DNA of 64,000 nucleotides from Panorpa germanica (Eukaryota; Arthropoda; Insecta; Mecoptera; Panorpidae). Made by a program: the position numbers and the translations under genes. Every line of letters starts with the position of its first letter. The stretch's first letter is position 1. The notes below the pieces were generated by a model. That model searched no databases, was not told where the DNA came from, and was given only the letters and a program-made list of their open reading frames with translations. The DNA lies in the NCBI GenBank assembly GCA_963678705.1, contig OY783203.1:30486535-30550534 (forward strand), in the 5' to 3' direction. Positions 36,864-47,823 of this stretch are shown here, piece by piece.

Positions 36864-37685
36864 TGTTGTAAGTAGATTCGAAGGGCGGATGTTACACCTG
36901 ACATCAATGTTGTAAAAAGAGGTCGGATTGTCGTTCTAGAAGGAGATTACTCAGCTTGCTAATACATCACGCAGTGTTGCTAGTTACTGGAAGTAGATTC
37001 TTCAGTTTGACGATCATCCACCTTCTTGAATTACTCACGTTGATAAGAATTAAGTCTTTTAAGATGATTAATAGGATTCTTGTTAAGACGGTGTATTGTT
37101 GCAATTTAGAGAATACTTGAGCGGTCTAAAGTAACCTCGTTGCGACATACGACGGTTGAACAATTAGTATCTTTTTATTACTATTAATACAAACACTTTT
37201 ATTAAAATATATCATTTATTCGTTGTAATATTATATCTGCGTACTTAATTACAATAGTATTTTATTGGATTAATAAAGATGCCAGATATAAAACAAAATG
37301 TAATTCTAGTGTTATAATTTGATTAATAGTTAAAATGTGCTCACTATTGAATACTTAGATGTTACAATTGGAGTATTGTACGAACGAAGTACAATTAGTA
37401 AACACTTGGTTGAGACTCAGGAGAAGACTGACTTTCTGACTAGCGTGCAGATTAATATATAATGATTTATTTCACATCACAATATGCCAATACTGAGTTA
37501 CCAGCATTAAAACAATATAAAATCTCCACAGACCAGAGTCAATGTTTACAAGCGCTAAAAACAAATAATTATTTATTACAATATTAATACTAAAATTAAA
37601 GATAACGTAATATAATTCTTATAAAATAAATAGCATTTATATTAAAAATAGGAAGGATAAGTACGACTTATGCGTACTTACAACA
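36864..37685 (-). repeat. 3' LTR of the inverted element
   Basis: On the plus strand it reads TGTTGTAAGTAG at the left edge and CGTACTTACAACA at the right edge, so it is bounded by the TGTTG/CAACA inverted ends of the family. Confidence 0.88.
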
Positions 37686-38001
37686 CCCTTCAACCCTAAA
37701 AAAGGAACGCATATTAAACAAACATATGCGTTTCTTTCCAAGAAAAAGAAAAAGGAAGATAGGACGATGTCGTACTATCGCAACACCCCCTTCCAAAAAA
37801 AAAGGGACACGTATAAAAACAAAATATACGAGTTACAATTCTGGAAAAAAAACAAAAAGAGAAGCAAAGTGTCGACAACGATTCTGATCCCATCGTATAG
37901 AGTTAACACTGCTTCACAAAACAATCATCCCTGACAAAATCCATCTTATTCGTCAAGGTTTTATTCATTGGTACAAAATCTCTTCAATCTATTCCTATTA
38001 A

Positions 38002-40485
38002 CTACCGTATACTTTCTAGGTGAAAAAAAAAATTGACCCTTCTATCAAAATTTAATTTAAATTTTGGTTTATTACTAGTAAATTTATTTGTAGCTAAATC
38101 AATCGTAGAAGAATATTTTGCACCACTAAATTGGTCTAGTATGTCATGTACGAGAGGCAAAGTATAAACATCACTTGTCGTCTGTTCATTAAGTTTACGA
38201 TAGTCGATTACAACGCAAAATTGTTTGTTCCCCGACACATCTGCTTTTTTAGGTACCATTAACAGAGGTGCGTTAAACTGTGAGTCGCATTTTTCAATAA
38301 CGTTGTTAGCCAACAGTTCTTGAATATGCTTCTCAACAATTTCTTTATGCGCATGAGATAATCTATGCGGCTTAATGTTTACAGGGTTAGGTGAGTCACT
38401 CAGTGCACTCGCACAAGATAACTTATCTACCGGGAAAAAAAATATGTTATTAAAATTATTACAGATTTCCATTAAATCTGTTAAGTATTTTGAATTAACA
38501 TTTGAAAAATCTATATTATTAAATAAAAGATGTCGTAAGGATCTTTTAGGATCGTTAGGATTTCTTTTCAAAAAATGGTAAAAATTAAATTTATTTATTG
38601 GAATAATATCTGGTTTAAAATTGTCAAGTATTACATCTTTTGCTGAGGAATTAGTTATTGATATATAAAAAGTATTATTAACAGGATTAATTAATGCGTT
38701 GGCTAAAAAAACTTCAGGTAGCAATTCCTTGGCTACACAAACTCCTACCGTAGAACCCGACATAGGAATTAATTTCCTAGTACGTGCTGGAACTATGATA
38801 ATACTGTTTATGTTCAATAATGGGAATTCAAATATTTTGCCATGTTGTGAGAATTGTACGCTGTTTGTTTCCAAATTAATTACTGCTTTAAATGTACGTA
38901 AAATATCTAATCCTATGATTCCATCATGCTTAATGGGGAAATCCTCTGACACAACCTGAAAAGTATGTTTCGACCTAGAACTATCTAAAATTATAGAAGT
39001 TTTCAGTGAACCTAAGGTATAAGGCGTGCCTTCAGAAATACCCTTCAATAGAATTTTAGATTTATTATTAATTCTGACATTGTTATTTAAAATATTTTGT
39101 TTAATCAAGGAGATTTGAGAACCAGTATCTAATAAAAATGATACGGTTTTAGCTTTGGCTGCGACCATCTTGAATTGGATAGTGTCAACTGTTTGCTTAG
39201 CCTTAACATTTTTATTTTTACTGACAAAACTTAGAATATCATTATTATTTTGTAAATTACCCGTATTGATCTCATCAAAATCATAAAAAAAACATAATTC
39301 ATTATTTGAATTGTGTTGTGTCTTGTTAGTAAAAGATACTTGAGAACCATCAGATATAAGATGTTTCGATCTTTCACAACAAGTAGAAGGTTCTGATAAA
39401 ATTGTGGCCTCCCTACAAGTATTAACTTGAGCAATAGGGTTACCCGTATCTAGATTTTCCTTCTTAATAAAACAATACTTTTCTGTATGACCACTTTTCT
39501 TACAATGGTTACAGAACAAATTTTTAGTTTTTGTTTCGACCTTATTAGGAATTTGCTTGCTTGAAACTGGTTTACTATTAGAATTAGGAACGCTTGGATA
39601 TGTTTTGACTTTAATATGCCTTCTTCTTTCTAGATTGCGCCACCGTCTCTCCAGAAACTCTGTAAATTCATTTAAGGTTGGTAATTCAGAATTATTTCTG
39701 TTTTCCCATTCCTTTGACGAATTAAAATCTAATTTGGTCTTTAAAATATGTATTAACATAAAATCTGAATGATTAGAATATATCCCCAATTCGGTTAATG
39801 CTCTAATCGATTCATTAATTTCATCTAGTAGTTTTTTGATATTGATTTCGGACTCTAAACGTATAACATTGTAGTTTATTAAATTGTTTAAACAGGTTTC
39901 AATAAGTGCTACCTTGTTATCATAACGTTTACAAAGGATGTTCCAAACAATTTCGTAATTATCATTTGTTAAAGGATAATTCTTTATGAGTTTGAGTGGT
40001 TCTCCTGACAAATTTAACTTTAAATAATGCATTTTTTCAATGCTTGATAGTTTACTATTATTACGAATTAAATTTGTAAATAATTCCATAAAACTTTGCC
40101 AATTAATATATTCTCCATCAAAAACGGTTAGTTGCATTGGACTTAAGTTCAGATTTTTTATTGAATCTATACTTTTTGAGTCGTCTACAATATGTGTATC
40201 ATTCTCAAATGTTTGCTTATAATTCAACAAGTAAATAAGAGTGTCGTCATAAATACTTTCAACTTCCATAGACTTACTAACGATAGCCGAAGCTTCTTCA
40301 TTTTTTAGAGTTGGAAGCAATGCTTCTACGATACTACTATATTTAACCCAAGCTTTGTCTAAGTTTTTGATTTTTAATTCAACTATTGTTAAGGATGTTG
40401 ATTGGACTTCTAGATTTTTTGAAAACTCATTAATTAGATTGATTGTATTCTCAACTAGTGTGAGTGAATGAACGTTCGGTGCCAT
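38002..40485 (-). CDS. LTR-element gag-protease-RT-start open reading frame (fossil element)
   Basis: One open frame of 827 codons: gag (MAPNVHSLTLVENTINLINE), CCHC knuckle (CNHCKKSGHTEKYC), aspartic protease (LLDTGSQISLIKQNIL) and the front part of reverse transcriptase (PLLMVPKKADVSGNKQFCV, IDYRKLNEQTTSD). The RT catalytic part, RNase H and integrase are not there, so the product could not support transposition alone. A structural gag and protease might still be made; this is inference. The gag and protease are close to those of the second copy at 30383, apart from a more divergent patch around the zinc knuckle and just after it. Confidence 0.85.
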   Translation of the reverse strand: MAPNVHSLTLVENTINLINEFSKNLEVQSTSLTIVELKIKNLDKAWVKYSSIVEALLPTLKNEEASAIVSKSMEVESIYDDTLIYLLNYKQTFENDTHIVDDSKSIDSIKNLNLSPMQLTVFDGEYINWQSFMELFTNLIRNNSKLSSIEKMHYLKLNLSGEPLKLIKNYPLTNDNYEIVWNILCKRYDNKVALIETCLNNLINYNVIRLESEINIKKLLDEINESIRALTELGIYSNHSDFMLIHILKTKLDFNSSKEWENRNNSELPTLNEFTEFLERRWRNLERRRHIKVKTYPSVPNSNSKPVSSKQIPNKVETKTKNLFCNHCKKSGHTEKYCFIKKENLDTGNPIAQVNTCREATILSEPSTCCERSKHLISDGSQVSFTNKTQHNSNNELCFFYDFDEINTGNLQNNNDILSFVSKNKNVKAKQTVDTIQFKMVAAKAKTVSFLLDTGSQISLIKQNILNNNVRINNKSKILLKGISEGTPYTLGSLKTSIILDSSRSKHTFQVVSEDFPIKHDGIIGLDILRTFKAVINLETNSVQFSQHGKIFEFPLLNINSIIIVPARTRKLIPMSGSTVGVCVAKELLPEVFLANALINPVNNTFYISITNSSAKDVILDNFKPDIIPINKFNFYHFLKRNPNDPKRSLRHLLFNNIDFSNVNSKYLTDLMEICNNFNNIFFFPVDKLSCASALSDSPNPVNIKPHRLSHAHKEIVEKHIQELLANNVIEKCDSQFNAPLLMVPKKADVSGNKQFCVVIDYRKLNEQTTSDVYTLPLVHDILDQFSGAKYSSTIDLATNKFTSNKPKFKLNFDRRVNFFFHLESIR

Positions 40486-40789
40486 AGTACTTAATTAAAG
40501 TTATATATAATATACAGACTGAAGATTATTTTGTACCAATAAACGACTCTCCGAAGAACAGGATTCTGACAAGGAAAAATTGCTAGCGAAAACAGTAACT
40601 CACAGGAAATTTCCGATGGGGCTCAGACACCGCAGTTGTAACAGGAAGGTAGTCTCTCTGATTGAACAGACTGCTATCTAACTGCTTCAGCTCTTTACTT
40701 CTCCTTTTCAAAATTCTTTCTCGTTCATAAAGATGTTCTAAAAATATTAAACATGAATTAATATAATTGTAGAAACAATTATAGGAAAT

Positions 40790-41110
40790 ATTATAGTAGA
40801 TATTCAAAAGTATTGGATATAATACTAAAAATATTGAACAATGATGCTACAAAATTGTTATTTTATAACAAATATTCAAAAGTATTGAATATAATACTAA
40901 AAAATAATAGCTTCAATGAATTACAAGGATGCTACTAATAGATAGGTTATAGCAAATATTCAAAAGTATTGAATATAATACTAAAAAAATAATAGCTTCA
41001 ATGAATTACAAGGATGCTACTAATAGATAGGTTATAGCAAATATTCAAAAGTATTGAATATAATACTAAAAAAAATAATAGCTTCAATGAACTACAAGGA
41101 TGCTACTAAT
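40790..41110 (-). repeat. Minisatellite in the leader of the inverted element
   Basis: About three to four repeats of roughly 85 bases carrying GCAAATATTCAAAAGTATTG, AATATAATACTAAAAA and TTACAAGGATGCTACTAATA. The last two full units are almost identical. The equivalent stretch in the other element is at about 29800-30080 with a different copy number. Confidence 0.75.
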
Positions 41111-41561
41111 AGAAAAAAATACAATTATCAATTTATGATAATAATTGTATACAAGATAAAAAGATACCGTTCTATTATACTTAAAGATTTTCTTATCAGT
41201 GATTATAATCTATACACAGCTGTGTGCGGAATTCTGCACGCGACCAACATCGATTTAGATTATTCCAAGTGTTCTAGAAGCATCCATCCATTCGCGGGGG
41301 AGGGCAAAAGATTTCTTTTTCCAGGTTCAGCTGGCTGTAGTTTTGCATCCACCAGACTTGTAGATAATTATGTGAAATACAGATGATATGAAGTTCTAGG
41401 TTGTACTTTTCAGCAATTTTTGGAAATAATCGATCGGCGTAGTGGTATCCAGATTTAATTGATCTGCATCCAGGTGTAGAATATATAGAAAAAAATTTTG
41501 GGCGTACCTCTTGGATATTTATGTGTAGGAATATCTCTTCGAGACCCCACCTGACACCATT

Positions 41562-42383
41562 TGTTGTGAGTAAGATTCGAGGGCGGATGTTACACCTGAC
41601 ATCAATGTTGTAAAAAGAGGTCGGATTGTCGTTCTAGAAGGAGATTACTCAGCTTGCTAATACATCACGCAGTGTTGCTAGTTACTGGAAGTAGATTCTT
41701 CAGTTTGACGATCATCCACCTTCTTGAATTACTCACGTTGATAAGAATTAAGTCTTTTAAGATGATTAATAGGATTCTTGTTAAGACGGTGTATTGTTGC
41801 AATTTAGAGAATACTTGAGCGGTCTAAAGTAACCTCGTTGCGACATACGACGGTTGAACAATTAGTATCTTTTTATTACTATTAATACAAACACTTTTAT
41901 TAAAATATATCATTTATTCGTTGTAATATTATATCTGCGTACTTAATTACAATAGTATTTTATTGGATTAATAAAGATGCCAGATATAAAACAAAATGTA
42001 ATTCTAGTGTTATAATTTGATTAATAGTTAAAATGTGCTCACTATTGAATACTTAGATGTTACAATTGGAGTATTGTACGAACGAAGTACAATTAGTAAA
42101 CACTTGGTTGAGACTCAGGAGAAGACTGACTTTCTGACTAGCGTGCAGATTAATATATAATGATTTATTTCACATCACAATATGCCAATACTGAGTTACC
42201 AGCATTAAAACAATATAAAATCTCCACAGACCAGAGTCAATGTTTACAAGCGCTAAAAACAAATAATTATTTATTACAATATTAATACTAAAATTAAAGA
42301 TAACGTAATATAATTCTTATAAAATAAATAGCATTTATATTAAAAATAGGAAGGATAAGTACGACTTATGCGTACTTACAACA
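41562..42383 (-). repeat. 5' LTR of the inverted element
   Basis: Bounded by TGTTGTGAGTAAG and CGTACTTACAACA on the plus strand. The primer-binding site CTGACACCA (plus strand, near 41550-41559) abuts it on the internal side. Confidence 0.88.
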
Positions 42384-45090
42384 ATATGGTGTTCTAGCAG
42401 CGTTACCTTAACTAGTGATACTTGTTAAGTCAGTGCTGCCATCTATTGTCAGTAACTGTAACTATCACTAGACAAATCATCAAATATTAATTTTGGTTTT
42501 GAGATTTTATTTATTTAATTTATTTAACGTCGGCTATTTCCGATGCTGAGTCCTATCATCGACGACCTCCTTCAATGTTGGCAGTATTTGTGGTCTCGAA
42601 GCCTCATATATGTGCACTACACCGCTGTCTAATAAGTGTACTAATATGTATGACCATAATCAATATAAGTTGATATCAACCAAACACAAAAAATATATAT
42701 CTGGTCTGGAGTTCGAACCCAGCAGCAGTCACGTCAAGCATCAATGCTCTCGCCCACTGTGTCGTCTATTATTGTCATAAAAAATGAGTTATTAGAATAA
42801 TAAACCAGTTCCGTCGATATAATTGAAAATGTTGTTTTGATTGAAATTGTTTTTATATAAATAATTCAGTTAAAAAATGAATGCTCATGGTTGGTTCATT
42901 ATTATTAGTTTTTATCCAAAATTCATAACACATAATTTATCCTATTTTATTCAACAAATTGTAAAAGAGCCATCAATACGTAAATTACTACTTTTAGGTG
43001 GCTCGTGCAACACATAAAGTTTTGATATTACGAAAGTTGTGTCCAAAACGGAAATCGATTAATTTGATAGTCTACAGTTATCCCGTGACGTCTAAAGATG
43101 ATTAAAAATTGATACCCCACTCCCACTCACTGTTTTTAGATATTATTTATTATATTAATTGTGTGCCTTTCGGATTTACAATGTACATTATTATATTTTT
43201 TAATGCATTTCATATAAATTCAAAGTTAAAACTAAACTTAAACTATTCTAGACTATTACTACTTCGAATAGTACTTTCTGTTTCTTCTTTTTCTTGATTC
43301 TCTCTCTTCATGTCCCCTACTCCTCCTTTATTCACACCGTTTGCGGCTTCTCCTTCCTTATTGTCTGTATCTTCATCTATCACCTCTTGCCTTCCTTGTC
43401 ACCTCTCGACAAACCCTCTATTATCTTTTCACTATCCTTCCTGCCATCTCTCTTCGTTTTCACTTCTCCACTTATGTCTATTACAGGTATAAACGCTCTA
43501 TCTTTACTATTTCCTCTTGACTCTCTTACTATTACTATTTTATTATTGTCTCTGTTTTTAGTTTTAATTTAAGATTTTAACCTTAAATGTAATTAATAAA
43601 TGTAAATGTATATTATGTCATACGTCAGTAATATATATTATTTTGTAATAATTATGATCTTTATTTACTATAAATTATTGAATTTAATATAATTAATTTT
43701 ATTTTTTTATATTTCACAACTGAATTTACATTTTAGGTTAAAACCTTAAATTAACACGAAGACTCAGTGAGTGTGAATGGGGCTTGAGGGTCAACACAAA
43801 AATTCAAATTTTAAATAAATCATTTTTTTCTGAAACCTCTGTTGACTTCTCTATATACGAGTACTAATTTATATTTTAATAAAGAATTTAAAATGTTACT
43901 CCAAAAAAATGAGTTCACATCCATTGTAATACTGTAAATTTGACAACATTGTTGCCAATGAAGAAATCTGGCAACATGGTACAGTAGTTTTATTTTTGGA
44001 ACAAGTCTTTTAAATTTATAATTACTTTACTATCATACGTGATTTAAAAATGTTATTTAAATACCTCCAATCCGCAAATGTAGGTTAATATTAATGTTAA
44101 TGTTAAATGTTTAGTTACAGTTTTCGTGATATACGATGCTGCCATCTAGCATACTTACTTTATAACAATCACTAGTGAAGGTAACGTCGCCAGAACAGCA
44201 TATTAACAAGCAACGATAACCTAATATTGGGGCGGCTGGCTGTACCGTCAGAGAGTGCAAAGGATAATACGACTTTATCAATTTCTCTTGAATTAAAGAT
44301 AAAAAATATACCTCACACCAAAAATGTTGGTTGTTAATACGTGTCATACTTTCTCGGTGTTGATATGTCAACCTTATCAAAGCACAGTGAATTTGTTGGC
44401 TTTATCCAACTCGTTCAAAAGAGTTCAGTTCAACTCGTTGCGAGTTCACCTTGATACGAAGAGACTAGACTCTGAAATTTTCTATGCAGTATATGTTCAC
44501 TCTTTACTATCTGAAAGGACCGAGGAGGACTTGTCGCCCCTGCCCACTTTTTTGGTTTTTAAATATATCAGTTGATAATCGGTTTAAATTTATGTTTACT
44601 TCCATCAACATTCCACTCAAAATAGACGTTAAGAAATTAATGAAACTCTGTAATTATAGACTAGCGCCATCTGTAGTTTGGTGGTAGAAAGGTTATTGCG
44701 AAAATGTATTCTCTGATTAGATTTACATTTTATATCTATTATTATTTCATTCTTTATGTTACAAATGTTCAGTATCTTTAAATCGTAATTCACATTATAT
44801 ATAACTAGTTTAGTATTTTTTCGTCATATTATTGTTTCATCTTTTGCAACATTAATTATTGTTTTATATTCTATAATAACACCAACTGTATTTGTATTTC
44901 TGTTAACACTTTGTCAGCTGTCAATATCTCAGCCTGTCATGGTCATGCAGTTACTCCGTTTCAACAAATAAATAAATACATAAACCGTTTGAAGAGAAAC
45001 ACGTACAAATCATATTATAAATTTTGGGGTTATACCTATCATTTAACAAATTTAAATTCACCTTAATTCCTAAAGAATAGACGCTGAAAT
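42384..45090. other. Intergenic DNA with repeat fragments
   Basis: 42388-42480 continues the unnamed repeat interrupted by the LTR element; 44110-44260 is an inverted copy of it. 42701-42765 is a SINE-like fragment. Around 43111-43792 two ends (CCCCACTCCCACTCACTG and the inverted CAGTGAGTGTGAATGGGG) may bound an old element. Inside, at 43271-43570, the minus strand is purine-rich and partly open (DRAFIPVIDISGEVKTK), loosely like a LINE coding strand. No host gene is recognised. Confidence 0.4.
42701..42765 (-). repeat. SINE-like (tRNA-related) fragment
   Basis: The minus strand reads GTGGGCGAGAGCATTGATGC, then TTGACGTGACTGCTGC and GGGTTCGAACTCC. The last stretch is close to a tRNA/SINE B box, and the spacing from an A-box-like GTGGGCGAGAG fits a tRNA-derived head. 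A related plus-strand copy is at 48795-48862. Confidence 0.45.
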
Positions 45091-46239
45091 CAGTGTCGTA
45101 TTAAGCCGGCATGGGGTCTGTAGCAAATATTAAATAGTAGCCAGTAATTTCATTATATTTGTAGCTGTCTTCAATACTTATATATCTTCTTCTTCTTACA
45201 TTATAATGTTCCAGGTCTATCTGAATTGTTTATATGTTTGGTACTGAATTTTGTATGGTAGCTCAAAAACGGCAACGTCAATGTTTTTGAAAATTTCCTA
45301 TTTTGTAGAGATAAAAATTCTAAGACTCCCCCGGATTTTGCCTGAATTTCCTGAAAACCCGTAATTTTGGAAAAACAGGAAAAAAATTATCACTTTTTTC
45401 TGTATAACGTTAATTCGTAAAAGATAGAAAGTTGAAATTTTGCATTTATATTAAGGTATTCAATGCTGATATTTTTCAAAAATTAGAAATTTAAAATTTG
45501 AAAAATGGGGGGTTTGAAAAAATTCGGGGTCCGGGTAGGTAACTTTGGAGAAAGTTCATATTATGGATTGTAGAATATTTAAGTATGTTACTAATAAAAT
45601 AAAATTCAAAATTTCAAAACTTTATTTAGGGGCACGGGGCGGTTTTTGACGAGGGTAAAAATTGTGCTATAAAGTTGAAATTTTTTATGTGAGCTAACTT
45701 TGATACCTAATGTACGAATCGAAAATTTAAAAAAAAATTTGATAAAAGAAAATATATTTTTTTAGTCAGTTTATATGAAAAATTATTTGTTTTTATTTGT
45801 AAAATTTATATAGAACGAGCAATTAATTATTCAATTAAAATTATTAGTGAATTAATATTTCAATTTAAAAATGGAATTAAAATTTGAAATAAAATTACGA
45901 ATTATTTAATTGAATCCCTCGTGGTATTTTCATAATGTGCTGTATTTCATTATTTTACGAAAAATAATACAGTTTTTACTGTGGTTTATAGTTTTTTTTT
46001 TAATCACGTAAATCTCAATAAATTTTAAAAGTAAGTACAAAACTGTACGTGATTGTGAAAACTGAATGATTAAGATGGTATTATCCAGTATATGATGCTC
46101 TAATGCGGAAAAATTGCTGAGGAAAAATATTTAAACCAAAATTATACAAAATGAACATTATCTGTTGTTGTTGTGCGCGGGGTATCCAACGCGGGGCCCA
46201 TAACATTTGCAATTTAGTTATACGGCTAATGCGGCACTG
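45091..46239. mobile_element. Non-autonomous hAT-like element, 1.15 kb
   Basis: The ends are CAGTGTCGTATTAAGCCG on the left and CGGCTAATGCGGCACTG on the right, an imperfect inverted repeat with CAGTG/CACTG termini and GGGGCCC-type blocks just inside. The flanking 8-bp repeats GCTGAAAT (45083-45090) and ACTGAAAT (46240-46247) differ at one base. The interior from 45328 matches the repeat at 3060-3620. There is no transposase frame. Confidence 0.65.
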
Positions 46240-46247
46240 ACTGAAAT

Positions 46248-46772
46248 CGCAGCATATTTCTGAGTTTGAAATACAAAAAACATTTTACAAACAATAAATA
46301 TTCTTATAAACGTAGGAATATAATACAAATATTTGACAAGCTGATTTATCTGCATAAGAAAGAATTGAAAATATTTAGAACAATGTGAAATATAAAAACA
46401 AGTAAAAGTAAAAGGTAGGGTCTTGTACAAACAGCTCAAGGAAGAGGTGACAAGTCACCGAATAACAATGCGACACAGGAAGAAACAGAACTGTAGCAAA
46501 TAAATGGCGGATGGTATAATCAATGATTTCCCAATACTTGCCATCACTTGAAATATTATGGAGAAGCATGAAAGGAAGTAGGATGATCTGGAGGGTCCCC
46601 TCCTGTAAGCCCACACCTGCTAATCTATCCATTGATACTGCTTATAAATTCCCCGAAATTGAGGTTATTGAATTTGTATATATAGTCAATAATACACTAA
46701 GTTACTTTCGTTCACGTTATGCACTAAGTCATTAGGTGACATCTATTGGTAAAAAAAGTAAACTACTCCTGA
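46248..46772. other. Intergenic DNA, nothing recognised
   Basis: Open stretches on both strands lack homology and splice logic. Confidence 0.45.
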
Positions 46773-47516
46773 ATGAGCTTGTGTCCTCATCTTTTAGAGG
46801 TCGATTTTTTATTTGTTGATTGAAATTGATGTTAATAAATGTGTATTGGCGTGTCTATTTTATTAAATATGTAAATGTTGACGGAGATATAGCAATTAAA
46901 AATTTGAATTGTAATTTTAGCGCTAGAAATGGTCGGCCATATTTGTATGACGTGAAATGCATTTTAACGTCAGTTATTTGTTGAGTAGGCCACTGCTGTG
47001 GTAATGTTTTGTAGCCATTGGTAGTTGAAATAATCAACTCAAGTCAAAGAATAATAAGTTTTTATTTTATTTATTTATTGAAATTTTATTGTTTCTTGAA
47101 ATAGCTGTAAATAATATTTGGTATGTTGATATATAAGTACATATAGCAGAGATTTATGAGCTGTAAGGCTGGTAACCTGTAAACTTGTCAGAGTTTTGTC
47201 AAGAATATATCTCTTTTAGGCTCTGTTGTATAAAAGAGATACCAGCATAGTGGACATGAGGTCACATGTCTTGGAATACTATATACACAGGACTACCAAC
47301 AACTTTAAAATATTACCCCAGTACTGACCTAATCAACAAATAACAGACCTATCCAATACATTTTCACATCGTAAATATGACCCACATCTGTAGCGCTAAA
47401 ACTACAATTCAAATTTTTAATTGCTATATTTCCGTCAACATTTACATATTTAATAAAATAGACACGCCAATACACATTTATTAATACCAATTTCAATCAA
47501 CAATTGAAAAACCCAT
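46773..47516. mobile_element. MITE family B, head-to-head palindromic copy
   Basis: The left arm (46773 to about 47240) follows family B in the plus orientation from ATGAGCTTGTGTCCT. The right arm (about 47283-47516) is the same left-end part of family B inverted (AATAAAATAGACACGCC, AATACACATTTATTAAT). The two arms could pair. The right terminal repeat is mostly lost. The left arm contains GTCAGAGTTTTGTCAAGAAT, shared with the copy at 55870-56536. Confidence 0.65.
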
Positions 47517-47823
47517 TATATCTAGTGACATTTCACTAATTTTCATTTTAACATATCACACAGCTACGCCACCATATCATACTATTGAACTGGTACTCCT
47601 ATAATGTTCCAGGTGTATGTTTATATGTTTACGCGATTCGTATGGTGGCTCGAAAACGGCTGCAGGAAGTTTGCAGGAAGAATTGTCCTGTGCATGTATA
47701 GGTTAGAATAAGGTCAGAATTAATTTCTAAAGTTCAAGTTAAAGTTGCCTTTATTGCACAGTTATCAAATTAATATATTACAGATAATCTTACAATGATC
47801 TTTGATTTTTAAAATATGACTTA
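47517..47823. other. Intergenic DNA and 3' UTR of the minus-strand CPAP1-like gene
   Basis: 47602-47665 resembles 45212-45275 (TATAATGTTCCAGGT, TGTTTATATGTTT). TTTATT at 47750-47755 is the AATAAA of the gene that ends at 47824. Confidence 0.5.
47750..47755 (-). terminator. Poly(A) signal of the minus-strand CPAP1-like gene
   Basis: The minus strand reads GTGCAATAAAGGC, 68 bases past the stop codon. Confidence 0.65.

Larger units (their letters stand above)
36864..42383 (-). mobile_element. LTR retrotransposon (Ty3/Gypsy-type), inverted, near-intact shortened copy
   Basis: The LTRs 36864-37685 and 41562-42383 are each 822 bases and nearly identical by eye, so the insertion looks young. It is flanked by perfect 4-bp repeats ATAT (36860-36863 and 42384-42387). 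The order on the minus strand is 5' LTR, tRNA-Leu-type primer site, leader with minisatellite, gag-protease-RT start (40485 to 38002), tail and 3' LTR. It belongs to the same family as the composite at 26824-34016 and has the same shortened layout without RNase H or integrase. It inserted into a copy of the unnamed repeat found at 26380-26520. Confidence 0.9.

Noticed and set aside
26824-42383. That the LTR elements are Bel/Pao rather than Ty3/Gypsy
   Set aside because: The gag looks Bel/Pao-like, but the RT start (VPKK, DYRKLNEQTTSD, STIDLA) follows the Ty3/Gypsy pattern. Because most of RT is absent, the assignment stays provisional.
42701-42765. A functional tRNA gene
   Set aside because: Only A- and B-box-like stretches are present. 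No acceptor-stem pairing or cloverleaf could be made, and degenerate copies elsewhere point to a SINE.
43271-43572. A plus-strand open frame of 92 codons rich in Leu, Ser and Phe resembling a membrane protein
   Set aside because: It is pyrimidine-rich, and the minus strand reads as the more protein-like strand. It is more likely the reverse of an old element.
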